Below are positions 1 to 12,114 of a stretch of 64,000 nt of DNA, piece after piece. Location of the stretch: the NCBI GenBank assembly GCA_050084515.1, contig CM114273.1, positions 16,678,001 to 16,742,000 of the forward strand, read 5' to 3'. This DNA is from Blasia pusilla (lineage: Eukaryota; Marchantiophyta; Marchantiopsida; Blasiales). Both the position numbers and the translations under genes were made by a program. The first letter of the stretch is position 1, and each line of letters begins with the position of its first letter. Under the pieces are notes generated by a model. The model did no database searches. It was not told the origin of the DNA and was given only the letters and a program-made list of their open reading frames with translations.

Positions 1-2671
1 TCGTTTCAGATATGTCCGCCTTCTCCTCCGGAACGGAGGCCGCTTTTGCTTCGAATGTAGAATCAGCCTGGTTACTTTCAGTGCTACTTACCAGCTTGGT
101 TTCTTGGTCTAAAACCGGAGCAGCATCCGCCATCACAACCAAATCTCCAGTCACCTTATTGTCAGATTCTGTCGCCTTGGTTTCAGATTCTGTCGCCATG
201 GTTTCAGAGGACAGGGACCCGAGACTCCCTGCCGTGTCGGTGACTTTCTGTGGAGCTGCCATATCCGTCTTCTTTTTCCGTTCGGACTCTAGATGCAAAT
301 GGGCAGACTCGTGAGGCTGTACATGGGCAGTTTCGGGAGCTTTAACACTGGTGGATTCTTTCCAGACATTTGGCTTCCCACTCGAGATTCTCTCCAACTC
401 CTCGACCCTTTTCCTCACGCTCACTTTCCTCTCCTCGTCCGCACGCTCCTTGGCTGTCATATAGGATCGGGACGACTCTTGCTTCTCAGGACGAGGAGGG
501 GAGTTTCTGTTGGAAGGAGAGGACAAAAACCTCTTCACCGGCGAGGTGATAGGCGAACTCTTCTTAGCTGGAGAGGACGTTGGAGTGCTTTTTCTAGCAG
601 GAGAGCCCCATGGAGAGTCTTTCTTCGCTGGCGAGCCCAGAGGAGAATCCCTTTTCGTGGAGCTCCCGAAGCTCCTCGCAGGCGAACCCCAAGGAGAATC
701 CTTCTTCGCGGGAGAGGTAACCGGAGAATTTTCTGCCGAAGCTCCACTGGGAGGCTTGGAGACCGCTTCGTTGCGCGTTGTAGCTTTGGAAGACACATTT
801 GGTGATCCGGGCTTGCTAGTGGAGGTTGTAGAAGTTCTCTTCGTGTCCGGATGATCTGCGAAATCCAAGACAACAATACGTGATGGACTGACAACAGGCA
901 GAGGAAATCGCAAGAAATAGCAAGGATACGCATCACCTCCTAATTGCGCTGAAGTCTGGGTGAAACATCTGTGTGACCACGGGGTGAACGCAAACCTCTG
1001 AGAACGTCCCACGCAATTTCTACATCATTTCCGCTAGGATGAAAAGCCGACCAGGCCATTAGCCGACACTTTCTGTTGGGTGCAGTGATCTCTACTGAGT
1101 GACGAGATGATGCTTACTCTGGAGAGACACCGGCTCGTCATCCGAAGCGGCGTCATCCGAGGAGCCTCCAGGTGGGAGGACCACACCAGGCTGAGCGCTT
1201 TTCTTGAGTTTTCTCCTCTGCTCCGCACTCATGTGAGCCATGTGATGTGTCGGCAAATCTTCGTTAGTAGAACTAGCACCTGGGCGCAAGTAGTCTCCAG
1301 TTAGAACAGGACTCTGGACGCGATGGAGTCCACATAATGCTTACGAATGAGGGTCTCGAGGAGTTCGGGTCTGCGTCTGTAGACAGAGGCAAAAAGACCA
1401 TGATGTGCAGAAATGGAAAATCTGAAGCACAAACCACGACCCGAACACAACACGAGCGCATAGGAATAAAAGCACGCGCCTGTGACACCATTGTATAATA
1501 CAGCACAATGACTTCCTTCAGAGCATACCTGCTCTTGGGTTAACTGCACTTCCATCTCCAGAAGCCGACTCCGAGATCCTTGCAACGCCTTCAAGGGCTC
1601 CCGTCGAGGAGGTCTTCTCACCAAGAGACTCTCCACTGGTAGACTCCGATCCGCTGGTTGGAATCTGATCCTCAGAACCTTCGTTTGGCTGAACTGCAGC
1701 CCACGAGCACCGACAGCTCAAGTCAACTTCAGGGCGGGGAGCAAACATGACGTGAACATTGTACACTTGAAGTAAGCCGTAGAAGATGAATCTACCTAAG
1801 CTAGTAGATTCACATCTACACGGAATTTGCCCAACTTGTCAGCTTCTCTGATCGCCAGAAACAGCCCCAGATAGCAGATGATACATTCATCTCCAAGAAG
1901 CTGAGAATTAAAATCTACATTGCCGAGACTTCATTCTACCTTGTGAAAGCTAATTACAGAAGAATACTTACTGCTATTTCAGGCCGACTCATCCTGAGAA
2001 AACTCGAAGAGTCATATTCTACAACGGATACTAGGGGTTTCAAACAGAATCTGGCGACATTTAAACCCCCGTAACAGGGACTAGTCAAAGCTATTGCTCC
2101 CACCTTTCAAGGCCGGATACTCCGTGAGTCCTGAGTCGGCAAGCCTCGAATCTGCCAGGAGTAAATCGAGAAAACATCCATCAGTCGCGGGAGACCTAAA
2201 GAGAGTTCATGAGCCCTCGGAACTGTCTCCATCTCCGCCCACGATACAAATGTTCATCAATCTCAGAAGTCCACAGCAACAAACGAAAAATATGCGCGTG
2301 AAAATGGTGGGGTCTGGGGGAAATCAGCACTCGAGGAATGCAATACCGAGTGATGAGGGAAGGGGAGAAGCCGGAGGCTTTTTGGGATCCTTTTTGAGTG
2401 GTGACGTCGTGAGGAAATCCAGATCTTTAATCAGATCCTCCGTACCCCCTAGTGACGAGCGTGTCCTTCTCCTGAATTTCTTGTCGCTGAGTGGCGTCGA
2501 GGAGGAACTTCCAGAACGCGGACTGTTCGCATCCGACGAGTCTCGCTCATGAGAAAGCTCCTCTACGCTGAAGGATACATTGCTCACTGACGCGGTGGGT
2601 CTGTGCTTCGGCTTACTGTCCGGCTTCGCACCCTTCAATCGAGAGTGATTTTGGACAGCCGGGGGCCCCAT
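1..2671 (-). CDS. Partial unrecognised Ser-Pro-rich protein, 5' four exons
   Basis: Four exons on the minus strand: 2671-2347, 1693-1529, 1279-1118 and 857 to beyond base 1. Every intron is GT-AG and every junction is phase 1, and the reading frame stays open across all of them, which strongly supports the model. At least 503 residues are encoded. The start is the ATG at 2671 (MGPPAVQ). The protein looks disordered: exon 1 is basic and Ser-rich (RRRTRSS, DLIKDLDFL). Exon 4 opens with about six imperfect repeats of the form KKDSPWGSPAR, rich in SP sites typical of proline-directed kinase targets. These are followed by a charged stretch predicted as coiled coil (KERADEERKVSVRKRVEELE) and then an acidic region with a TESETKATESD repeat. 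No catalytic domain is visible. A cytoskeletal or scaffold role is only a guess; the C-terminus is outside the window. Confidence 0.8.
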
Positions 2672-4017
2672 TTTGTCTCAATCAAGCTGAAGACGGATGT
2701 CTTGGGAAGGATTACTTAGCTCCGCCCACGTACAAGCTTCGTAACTGGCATCCTCCGTTTTTCTTAGTCATAGAAGTCAGAAACCTGCGAACAGTACGCG
2801 GCAAGAGAAAGTCAGCGTCATTGGAGCGACAGATGAAAACAACTTCACATTCGTTTCACGGCAACACATTCTTGCAGAGAGGCCACAAGCAAGCACGCTC
2901 CTTCTCCTTGCGCATGTAGACAAATACATCATGCACCCCGATCAAACGGAAAACCTTTCATTTGGAGCCAAATGTTAGCAACGAAACAGGGGGCACAATC
3001 GACAGAGAATCCCAGTCCCGAAGTTGCAACGAATGTGTGAACGTGTAGCTGAAGGGCGACTGCAGTAGAAACCTTCTCTTCACAAACTTCTACTGACCAG
3101 AGGACTCGCGCTCGATCATCTAATGAAGTGGCTCCAGAAACTCGAATCTGTCATCTATGATTACCGCCAGGACTAGGTTCGCCCACCATGCCTGTGGTGA
3201 GGGCGTCGACAACCTGCCGGGCAAGTCCTTCGAGAACTGCAAACAGGGCAAACTTCGAATTACCAGGGAAGCCTCGGTTGGAGTCGGAACATTGCACCTA
3301 CTGACAGATCGGGGAGTTCACGAGTGGTTTCCTGAGTGACATATCCAATCACCGAACGAAGAGTGTTCATCATCAAGAAAGAAAGAGTTGAGGGGGTGCT
3401 CCAGCTCACGCGATTGGAAACTAGGCAGCGGGCAGTTTCCATCTCCGCTGCTGAGCAAGCGCTTCTCGCCGCCATACCGTACAAGAGAGCCGGGACCTTG
3501 CAACACATAGAGTTGGAACTGTTGGAAGAGGGAAGAAGTCTGAAGCATGCTTTCACATTACAGTCCAAAAATGCAGGAACATCTGATTAACAGACACCAA
3601 CTCTAGCCAGTGGTGCAATGTATTCTCGTTAGATGGACACTGCAATGGCTGCAGCGAGCTGCGGAAAGGAAGCCTCGGTAATGTGCGCATCCCATGTCCG
3701 GTCCGCATCCGCGGCAACGAGCGGCCGATCTCAAACCCGAGCGATATCTGCACATACTCCTCCACTTCGCCCGGAGAGGAAACAGGCATTCTGCACCGAA
3801 ATTGAGATTTCAGTGAAGGCGGGGAGACCGAGAAACAGGGACCCCAACGGACTTCCGTCGAGTGTTCGTCGGACCGAAGCCTGGGAAGGTAGAATAGATG
3901 TAATGCGGAGATGAAGCCCCATTACTGCGAACGCAGACGTCACTCCATGTCAGACTTCAGTGCTACGGTTTTGGAGCCTTACGATGTGCTTTGCTAGCCC
4001 CACTGGGAAAGTCGGAC

Positions 4018-4018
<1 letters not shown>

Positions 4019-4060
<42 letters not shown>
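4019..4060. repeat. (TG)n microsatellite
   Basis: About 21 uninterrupted TG units. It lies directly before a GA-rich tract, about 1.35 kb upstream of the start codon of the minus-strand gene. Confidence 0.97.
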
Positions 4061-4062
<2 letters not shown>

Positions 4063-4070
4063 TGTGAGTG

Positions 4071-4148
4071 AGAGGGAGAGGGAGAGAGAGGGAGAGAGAG
4101 AGAGAGAGAGGAGAGAGAGAGGGAGAGAGAGGAGAGAGAGAGAGAGGA

Positions 4149-4196
<48 letters not shown>

Positions 4197-4220
4197 GGAG
4201 AGGGAGAGGGAGAGGGAGAC
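4071..4220. repeat. (GA)n / GGGAGA low-complexity tract
   Basis: About 150 bases built almost only of GA and GGA units on the plus strand, ending in several GGGAGA units. The long Ser/Leu/Pro and Arg/Glu frames here are artefacts of the repeat. GA tracts in plant promoters can bind GAGA-binding factors, but nothing here proves such use. Confidence 0.97.
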
Positions 4221-5699
4221 CGAAGCTTTCCACGGCAGAGGAAAACAAAGCGAAGCTCGCAATTGAAGTACGAGAAGCTCTGGCTCACACCACTGAGTGC
4301 CGCACTGTGCAATCGACTCGCAGTGAGCATCGCCTTATAGCAACAATTACGACATGACCCAGCTCCAACGCGCACACGGAGACGAACAATGCGCATTCAG
4401 ACGTCGGCGGTCAGTTTCGATCAAACGAGCTGTCAGTGGCTACCTCCACAATGACCCAACAGAGAATGGACACTCCCCACACAGACGAGTGAAGAGGAGG
4501 GAGACCGTGTGAGTCCGAGCGGATAGGACCTCTCCGGCTCCGACTGCTGCGATTACATTGCAGAGAAATGCATGCGCAACTGATCCTCCCCGAAAAGAAG
4601 TGAAAATGAGCCGAATATGGCGCGAGGGAGAATCGAAAGGGCTCGCAAACTCCGCCACGCCGCAAACGAGAGAGAGGACTAGCAGCGACGGACAAATCTA
4701 AGCCAAAGATTGTACAAGCGCGACAACAGCAAAGTCCGTACCAATTACTCCCGCAGGGAGCGTCCGTCGCAATCCATCCGTCCTAACAAAACCCCGCTAC
4801 GAGTCGACACGGGCTCGTCGTTCCTTGGTTCTTCGTTACTTCTCTCCCTAGAGCCTCCTGTCTGATCCGCCCACCCCTCTCGCAAATCCGTGAAAGTAAC
4901 GACCGAGTTCGCCAGGCAACCTCCACACACCGAGATCAGCACACCCAGTAGAAACCGAACCGTACCGAACGCAGGGACGGGCGGGCGAATTGCGTGCTGC
5001 TGCACCTCACACCTCTCGTTTGACTCCCAGTTCCGGTAGGAGCTGAGTCAGGCCCGCACATCACCGAGGTCTCAGGGCTGGACTCGGAGGAAGTCGGGCG
5101 GAAGAAATCCCCAGGTACCCTCAGGCGAAGAGGCCACCCTCAAGCAGTCACTCCGGCCCAAACCATAATAATAATCATACGCTTCTCTCTATCTCTGTGT
5201 GAGGCTCTGAGCTCAGGCGAGCGGGAGCAGCAGGCGCACAAGGACGGCTGCAACGTATGGAGCCGGGCCAACTAAGACGAGAAGCCCGCGCGCGCAGCTG
5301 TCTGTGATTACGTTGGACTATGCCCTCCATTGATGACGCCACTAATGTGGTGCCCGTCATGACAACTCCCTTGAACCATTACCGCATTAGCAATGACTAT
5401 GACTTAATTAACCGTAATCCCTCTATAATCTCGTCACAATGGCGGGGTTTGTAGGACTTCATGGAGGAGGCGCAAGCGGTCCCTACCGATTCGGGCCCTA
5501 CGGGAGGGCGCGGGATCAGGGGTGGCCCACCACTCCTCGCCTTTAGCGGGGAGCGGAGGGGGGAAAGAGGATTGTTTTACCCCTTGACTTTCGGACGCGC
5601 GAGGTTCTACGGTTTTACCATGGCCACACCAGCGCGGCTACGTCATCGGGTACGGCGCGCAGGGGCGCACTTCTGCATTGAAGGTTTTTCCCATTAATT

Positions 5700-7050
5700 C
5701 AATACGATAAACGCGTTACTATTTTAGCCCCTGATAATTTCTTTTCTCCTGAAGTGAACATGACAATTATAATCGGATATTATTACCTCACTTTTACTCC
5801 TGCACTTAAGAAAAAGCGTATGACCACCTCTCCTTCTTCGGATAAATACTCCTTTGAATTGCTCTAGTCTACGAAAGTCACCTTCTTCCCTCCTTAAATC
5901 CAACAACCACCTCCTTTAATCAAACTAAGCCCATGGATTAAAATTATCTCTCCAGTTCATAAACTTCTACTCAAAATGTATATACTACTATGTCAACATA
6001 GTTGTTCTTGTCATAGGGGGAAAACGCTACTTGGGTTGGAATCTTTTTTCAAATGAATATGATTCTTTTACGATTTTTCTTTATTTCTTAAAAAAACGTT
6101 GATGTTAACAATAGACATGCAATAGTCCTCATGAAAACCTCAAAAGCACTTGTCAAAATTATGAAGTCTATTTCTTCTATGCCAAAAGTTGTGATTTTTT
6201 CACGTATTGTAGAATTTGCATGTATTTTCCCTTTGAAAAAATTATGCAGGATGACGAGTAAATGGTTTCTAACTTGATAAGTTGTCTGTGTTGAGCTTTC
6301 TATTACTCATATTTCATCCCACTTTAATACTACCAGCAAGAATCCCCATGCAAAGCAAAGGCATCACATTTTTGGAAAATCTTCGGACTACTCAAGTCTC
6401 TTTCACATTCTACTCTCTCACAATTTGTGTGGTATTCTAAGGAATTCCTATGTACTTAAATTCAATGTGAAAGCTTTGCGGACACTCGGGTCAGCATTCC
6501 TTGTTAATCATTTGTAACATGTATGAAATTTTTGACCTCTAAGGCTATGGCAGAACACACTAAACTTACGTTTTGCCCTTCGAGGGATTCTTCCTATGCC
6601 TTCGTGTTAGAGTAAGACAATGGGTGTTTGATAAGCTTTCATATAGTGAGCATGAACCAATAATAAAGCATCCAACACTTTCAAAATGGATGTGAAACAA
6701 GTCATAATTTCTTGGTGTAATAGAAATAGCTCTTTTGAAATTACAAATCATGGATTTTTTGGGAGTACACAACAGAATATTCAACCAATTTCTCTATAAA
6801 TTGGGAGCCGCACAAACTTGATGGTTCAAAATTTTGTAGCAACGAGCCTTCTAAGATTTATTTGATTCACTTGATCGACGTCAAGAGGGCTCTCATGCGT
6901 GGGCTATCTCCACGCATGTTACGAGCTTGCACAACAAGAGCAAGGCTTTGTTGGGATTGGAGAATGATGGTTGAATGTAAGATCAATTCAAGATTGCTCA
7001 GTCCCTATGATCTAACCACCAAATAAATGCTCATCAAGGCATAAACCTCT
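5700..7050. other. AT-rich intergenic sequence
   Basis: AT-rich sequence with no open frame of interest and no recognisable element termini. I see nothing I can name here. Confidence 0.5.
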
Positions 7051-7575
7051 CTCTATTGACAAGGTTGCACAAACACGTACTTGTCGGTCATGCCAAACGG
7101 GTCCCTAGTCTAGGTTTTTTTGGTACCCAAGCCGCCCATGCAGGCTTGGGAACAATTTTGGGCTTGGATTAAGGGTGCACAGCAAAGACCAAATGGGATT
7201 TTGGGTTTTGGGCCTGTTTCAAGCCTGCGCCTAGCCCACCCTGGTCTGCACAGAGCCCGCACATAGAGTCAATAGCTCAATGCAGACCAGTGGTGGCCCT
7301 ACACGAGCCTTGGGCTAGTACACACCCTATCCGTGCGAATGTGGGCTAGATGTGGGCCAAAGCAGGCCATGCGATCTTGAAAACATGTGGCAAAAACCGG
7401 ACGTGGATTGCTAGGTTGGGGATGCAGGCTAGCCGAGCCATGTCTACGTTGCAAGCGGGGCAATCTTGGGTGCGGGCCACGAGAATCCATGCCCGCACAT
7501 GCATGTCCTTCCTAAGGACAAACATAAGTCTACGGACACCGAATTTTTCCATGTGCAACCTTGCTCTCTAAGAAT
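7050..7575 (+). repeat. Dispersed repeat related to 47.2-47.4 kb
   Basis: The end of this block (about 7466-7570: a 'gggtgcgggcca' start, a TCCTAAGGACA stretch, then 'catgtgcaaccttg') recurs with changes at about 47,270-47,390. The part before it is rich in GGGCTTGG and AGCCCG words. It looks like LTR or other non-coding transposon sequence. No coding motif is visible, so the class is unknown. Confidence 0.5.
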
Positions 7576-9110
7576 CCAAAGACGGCAAAGATAATGGAGT
7601 TCAACATTAGGTTCAGGACAAGAATAAACTTATTGGAATTTGGATGCTTCCATAGTTCCTTAATTACTCATGCCCCTACAATTGCAAAGTCACGTTCTTC
7701 GGGAACACCATGTTTGTTTTCATGTCTCATGAAATTCTAGTGAAGGAGTAGCCCCCTAGACATTGGTTGGGCATTCTTGCAAGTGACATGTTGGACAGGA
7801 ACCGGCCTCCCCGCTAGAGGATATAGATCGTAGAACATGTAGCTGGAAAATTCAAGGAATTTGGAAACACCTCTAAGCCCGCCAAATTCTTGAAGTGCGT
7901 AGCATCCTAAAAATCATCCAATTTTCTCCAAAAGAGAATGATGACTTGCTAAACAACAAACTTGCTATTTAATCAAGATTTCCTCCTCTTCAGCGCCCAT
8001 TTCCACATTTTGGCTTGGCTTCCCTCCACTTTCTTCAACTCTATTTTGCTTTCCCCAATTCTCCTCCACATCCACTTTCTAGGAAGAACGTCAACTTTGG
8101 CCTCAAAGTTATTCTTCCCTTCTACCTCCTACTTCTAATTACATAAAGTTTATTGGTGTAACCATCCAAACTTTGTGGATGAAAACTACTTAGATGCAAT
8201 AAGTAGCATGACTTTCATATACACATTTTATGTGGATGAAAAAAATAAATTTGCCCCACGTCAAAAATTTTAGGGCCTTAATTATTTTCCTAGTGATTTC
8301 CCCTAGAGTGCTTCACTTCTAATAGAAACAAAAAATTGGGAAGGGGGGGAGAGAGTAACTTCAAGTTACCACCCTCTTCCTTGTTTAATAGTATATAGAA
8401 TTCTGTAAAGTAAATTTCGTCCATTGTTCTAAAATCGTAACTAAGGAAAAACACCAGGCTTGCTTAAAAGATGGATAAGGAATCCATAAAAATACAGAAA
8501 TAGGGTCTCAAAAACTCAACCTAGGTAAGAGAAATAGAGGGGGCATCCCCCTTAAAGGATGCAATGTCAATTTTAGGCCCGCCATCCTGTCTATGTTCTT
8601 CCAATACAAATATTTCTCACCCATTTAGTTGGAACTTATTCGTCCTACTAAAAGGTCCAACACCGTAGACCAACTCTAGATTCCACATAAATTTTCCAAA
8701 TACGAATAGGTCAAAAAGGTCATTTCAAACCCCTATTAGTAACTCCTATAATAACACCAGTTCGAATTCCCCACCTTGGCCAAAAATCACATTCCCAAAT
8801 GGAGTACGAACATACAATAATTCGAAAAACTCACGCATTGTACAAGAGAAAGAATTTTTTCAGACGCAAAACCCAAATAAAAATCTAAAACCCACGATAA
8901 GAAAAAATTGCACCACGTGACCACGAAAGTGAAAATAAATTTTTAAACAAAAACCAAGAAATCCTGAAAAAATCCAATCATTCAAATGTGTGACCACGAA
9001 ACATTCTCTTCCTTCCCATCATCATCTCATTTCATTATTCAGTCATCTACTCTTCATTATACGTATTAATTTTATGTATTTACATTAGTAGAATCTGTAC
9101 TAGTATACTT
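7576..9110. other. AT-rich sequence without recognisable features
   Basis: No long frame, no terminal repeats and no recognisable protein similarity on either strand. A purine-rich tract near 8340 stands out only as low complexity. Confidence 0.45.
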
Positions 9111-9126
9111 TTTCCTTCCCCAAGCA

Positions 9127-9393
9127 ATGGACCAACGAGAGCTTGGGCTCTCACGTTCCGTAGGAGTAGGGAGAGGGTTCGGGGAGTTTTTTCGCGGGAC
9201 GCAGTCCATCGCCGGGAATGTCCAATCGGAAACGATAATTCCGGATTTTGAACCAGTTTTTCCAGATACGAAATCGAAAGGACCTACTCGAATTCCAGCC
9301 GGTTTTCGTATGCAACTTTTAAATCAATCGGAAATTCCCAAATTTAACGGGCTAGCAATACTCGTAACCCCGGATCTCCCCGATCATTGGTAG
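9127..9393 (+). CDS. Short ORF of unknown nature (88 codons)
   Basis: An ATG-initiated frame of 88 codons with less AT-biased codons than its surroundings (for example IIPDFEPVFPDT near residues 37-48). I do not recognise it. It lies alone in AT-rich DNA, with no visible splice partner or promoter. It could be a fragment of a transposon or organelle-derived DNA, or chance. Confidence 0.2.
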   Translation: MDQRELGLSRSVGVGRGFGEFFRGTQSIAGNVQSETIIPDFEPVFPDTKSKGPTRIPAGFRMQLLNQSEIPKFNGLAILVTPDLPDHW

Positions 9394-9704
9394 GGAGTAG
9401 CCCATTGCAAAAGCCCCTTCCAGATATGTGATTACCCAACAAGACAAAGACAATCAATCTAGGGAGAAAGGGAGGTCTTTATTTAGCACTAACAAGGATT
9501 ACGAATGGGACAAGGGCTATAATACGAGTGTTTGTTTGTGTGTCAACCAATCGATCACTTACTCCAACTCCAAATATAGTCCAAATTATAACGAAACAAC
9601 GACAAGGAGCCTACGTATTATGAGGCGTGATACGGATCGTAAGATGCTTAGCGCGTACTTGTTGCTAGTCGATGCACCAGCAGATCTTTGATGGAGTTAT
9701 GGTG

Positions 9705-9762
9705 GGGCCGATGGATGAATGGATGGATGAATGGGTGAATGAATAGATGGATGGATGGGATT
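9705..9762 (+). repeat. GGATGAAT-type minisatellite
   Basis: Imperfect tandem tetramers GGAT/GAAT cover about 60 bases; further scattered units extend to about 9840. Degenerate simple repeat, non-coding. Confidence 0.85.
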
Positions 9763-10354
9763 GGTGGGGTATCACGTTACTTGTAGTCACAAACTAACGA
9801 TGGATCAGTGTATGAATGGATGACGAATGTGAAATGATATGAAATGGAACGAAGGAGGGAGGGAGGAGCAACGTGGAGGGGGGTTGGAGAATCACGAGCT
9901 AAGTGAGATTATGGCAAAGGTTATGGCGACGAGATTGTGGCTACTTTGCTAGCGATTTTTGTGGGAGACACACGAAGAGGACTTAGAGGGGACTCAGGGG
10001 AGGGGGCGCGCATTGGTGGGAAATGAGGGTGGAGTTATTGCGCAAAATCTTCGTGCTTGGGACAATATGTAATGGAAGATGGGTCCAATTGATGAGTGTC
10101 ATTATAGTGTGGCAATCAAGTCTGGGGGTTGATTCCATGGGATAGCACTTTATGGCTGGATTTAGTGCGCAGGATCCTACCTCAATAAAGAAGAAGTATG
10201 TGGCGCACCTCTTGGAGCCCTAAAGTAAACGTTCCTTGTCTTCTTTGGGTTGGGTTCCGTTGGAGATCCAAACCAACCCTTCCCCTTCTTGCTCTTGGGA
10301 GCGACGAGGAGTAGTGGGAAGCAAAATTGGAATGAAAATGAAAAGTGGTCGAAA

Positions 10355-10560
10355 AGTCTTTTAAAGATGGAAGATGAACCCATCAGAAAAACACAAGAGA
10401 GGGGGACTAGTAAAGAGAGTGAACTTGAAGATCATGACGGATGCCCTTCTCTTTATCGAGCCCGGAGTTGAGTTCAACGGTCCTTTGGATCTTTTTGATC
10501 TTTGAATTTCGGATGGATATATGGATTTCCATCCACTTTTATGAATGTTCTGTTGGAGAC
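10355..10560. repeat. Short repeat with hairpin-like tail, related to 44.8 kb
   Basis: Read on the minus strand, 10,420-10,360 carries a 'ccccctctcttgtg' word, then a GATGGGTT...CCATC hairpin. A similar string lies on the plus strand at about 44,825-44,880. A second plus-strand GGATGG...CCATCC hairpin sits at about 10,510-10,535. This resembles the 3' end of a non-LTR retroelement, but no coding part is recognisable. Confidence 0.3.
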
Positions 10561-11108
10561 ATAAAAGTGTACAAGGCTCCTTTGAAGTCGTAAGGAATGT
10601 TTCATGTCTTTGGGTTTTTTCGAGCAAAAATCAGGTTAAGTTCTTACCAAACCCCTCCAATCAAAACAAATGTTGGGATTGTACAAATATAAAGCAACTC
10701 AACATAAAAGAGGATGATAGAACCTCTAAAGAAAGATTTTTAAAATCATCCAATATCACAAAATTGAATTGAGTGGAAAGAAAGGAAATCCCCCACCATC
10801 CTTCATGAAGTTAGCAAGAAAGAAGGTTATGATATCCACTTCAAATCTAAAGGAAAAACCCATGTCTCCAATATGAGATTCCTTAGATATCGAAAGAGGG
10901 GTTTGACACCTTCCTCTCAAATCTAATGCCACGGTAATTTTTTTAGTTACCAAGAGAGAGTTCTCCTAATGTTTAGAATGAAATGCCTATATTCATCTAA
11001 ATTATTCTAAGAGCCATAACTTCTTTATGTTAAATTTTTTTTTCCCATTCCACATTTCCTAGGTTCCATGAGGAATTTATGAAGAAATGCTTAATTTCAA
11101 TAGGGAAG

Positions 11109-12114
11109 TGTCGTCGCGCCTACTCCCCTTAAACGTCAATCTTAGTGTTGCGGAAGCGTACGTTCAATAGGACACGCGCTCATCGCCAACCTGCATCGAA
11201 ACGCACTCATGTTAGTTTGGCTTGGGTCAAGCGGCCTTCCAACCCATCTAGTCCTCGACTCGGCACCTCATCAAGCTCAACCTTCCTTCATTCCTAGGTT
11301 CCCAACATGGGCAAGTCTTCCAAGACTTGGACAAACTTTATGGTTAGTCTAGCGACCTAAAACGGCATTTGCACGCCTAGCCGTCCCAATTGTCCAATGG
11401 ACCTTGCATGAGTCCCCAACTGAGACTCAAAAATATGAGTCGCGAGTTGGAATCCAGTAGGGACCTCCAAAATCCACTCTATTGGGCTTGGTTCGGGTTT
11501 CGAATCCCAACGCCAAAACTCCCGATCCATTCCGTGCCCTTAAGTCGCCCCGCGGCGCCCAAAGTGGGGTTTGAGTCCCAAGCACCCTTGGAGACCTTGC
11601 CCCTTACTAGTACTTTTGGGGATTTCCGGGGTCTCCCTACCTTTGGGAAAGAGCACCCGGGCCCCTCTTTCTGGCCCTTAACCCGACTCCCCTTATAGTT
11701 GGTTCTGGCCAATATCTCGGCTTCTGCTTAAGCGTTTGCCAAGATCTTTGGTGCGTCGGAACCGGCTGTGCATAAGCTTCCCAACGCTACCTTACTTGTC
11801 CCAAATGCAACTTGGAACTAAAATTTATGGTCAAAATTATAGTCAAAACTCCAAACGCTAGCCGTGTCCCAATTCCAGTTCTCACCCCTTAGCCACATCT
11901 CCTTCTGAGACTCGACTTCTCTTAAGTCTGGGTTCCACGTTTGGTTTTGGTTTCCTTAGTCGCGACCATACATGCCTATAACACTTGAAACGCTCCCCGC
12001 GCTTGCGTCTTGCACTTGTATTTCTCTAACACCAAAGCGCAAACCATCCTAGCATGAGCTCGCTAGAGTTCGGATGTTTTGCTTGGTGCTTGTTTGGTTA
12101 TGAGGGTCCCGACA
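11109..12114 (-). mobile_element. LTR (solo) of a ~1 kb LTR family, copy A
   Basis: On the minus strand this block begins TGTCGGGACCCTCATAACCA at 12,114 and ends GGCGCGACGACA at 11,109. It thus has TG...CA ends and imperfect terminal inverted repeats, about 1.0 kb long. The same start and the same near-end block (ACGCTTCCGCAACA followed by AAGATT) occur in copies B (16,746-17,761) and C (19,125-19,775). No pol adjoins it, so it is probably a solo LTR. The frames inside it are not genes. Confidence 0.7.

Larger units (their letters stand above)
2672..5700. other. GC-balanced upstream region, no supported gene
   Basis: This stretch lies 5' of the minus-strand Ser-Pro protein gene and keeps the balanced base composition of the genic parts of the window, ending abruptly near 5.7 kb where AT-rich sequence begins. 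Short frames occur on both strands but none shows a family motif. It probably holds the 5' UTR, possibly with UTR introns, and the promoter. Two microsatellites inside it are listed separately. Confidence 0.4.

Noticed and set aside
293-936. Open frames of 114-170 codons in other frames over the left-edge gene
   Set aside because: The consistent phase-1 splice model puts the real frame elsewhere; these are shadows of the Ser-Pro repeats.
3963-4396. Long Ser/Leu/Pro and Arg/Glu frames on both strands
   Set aside because: They are direct translations of the TG/GA microsatellite and have no independent coding signal.
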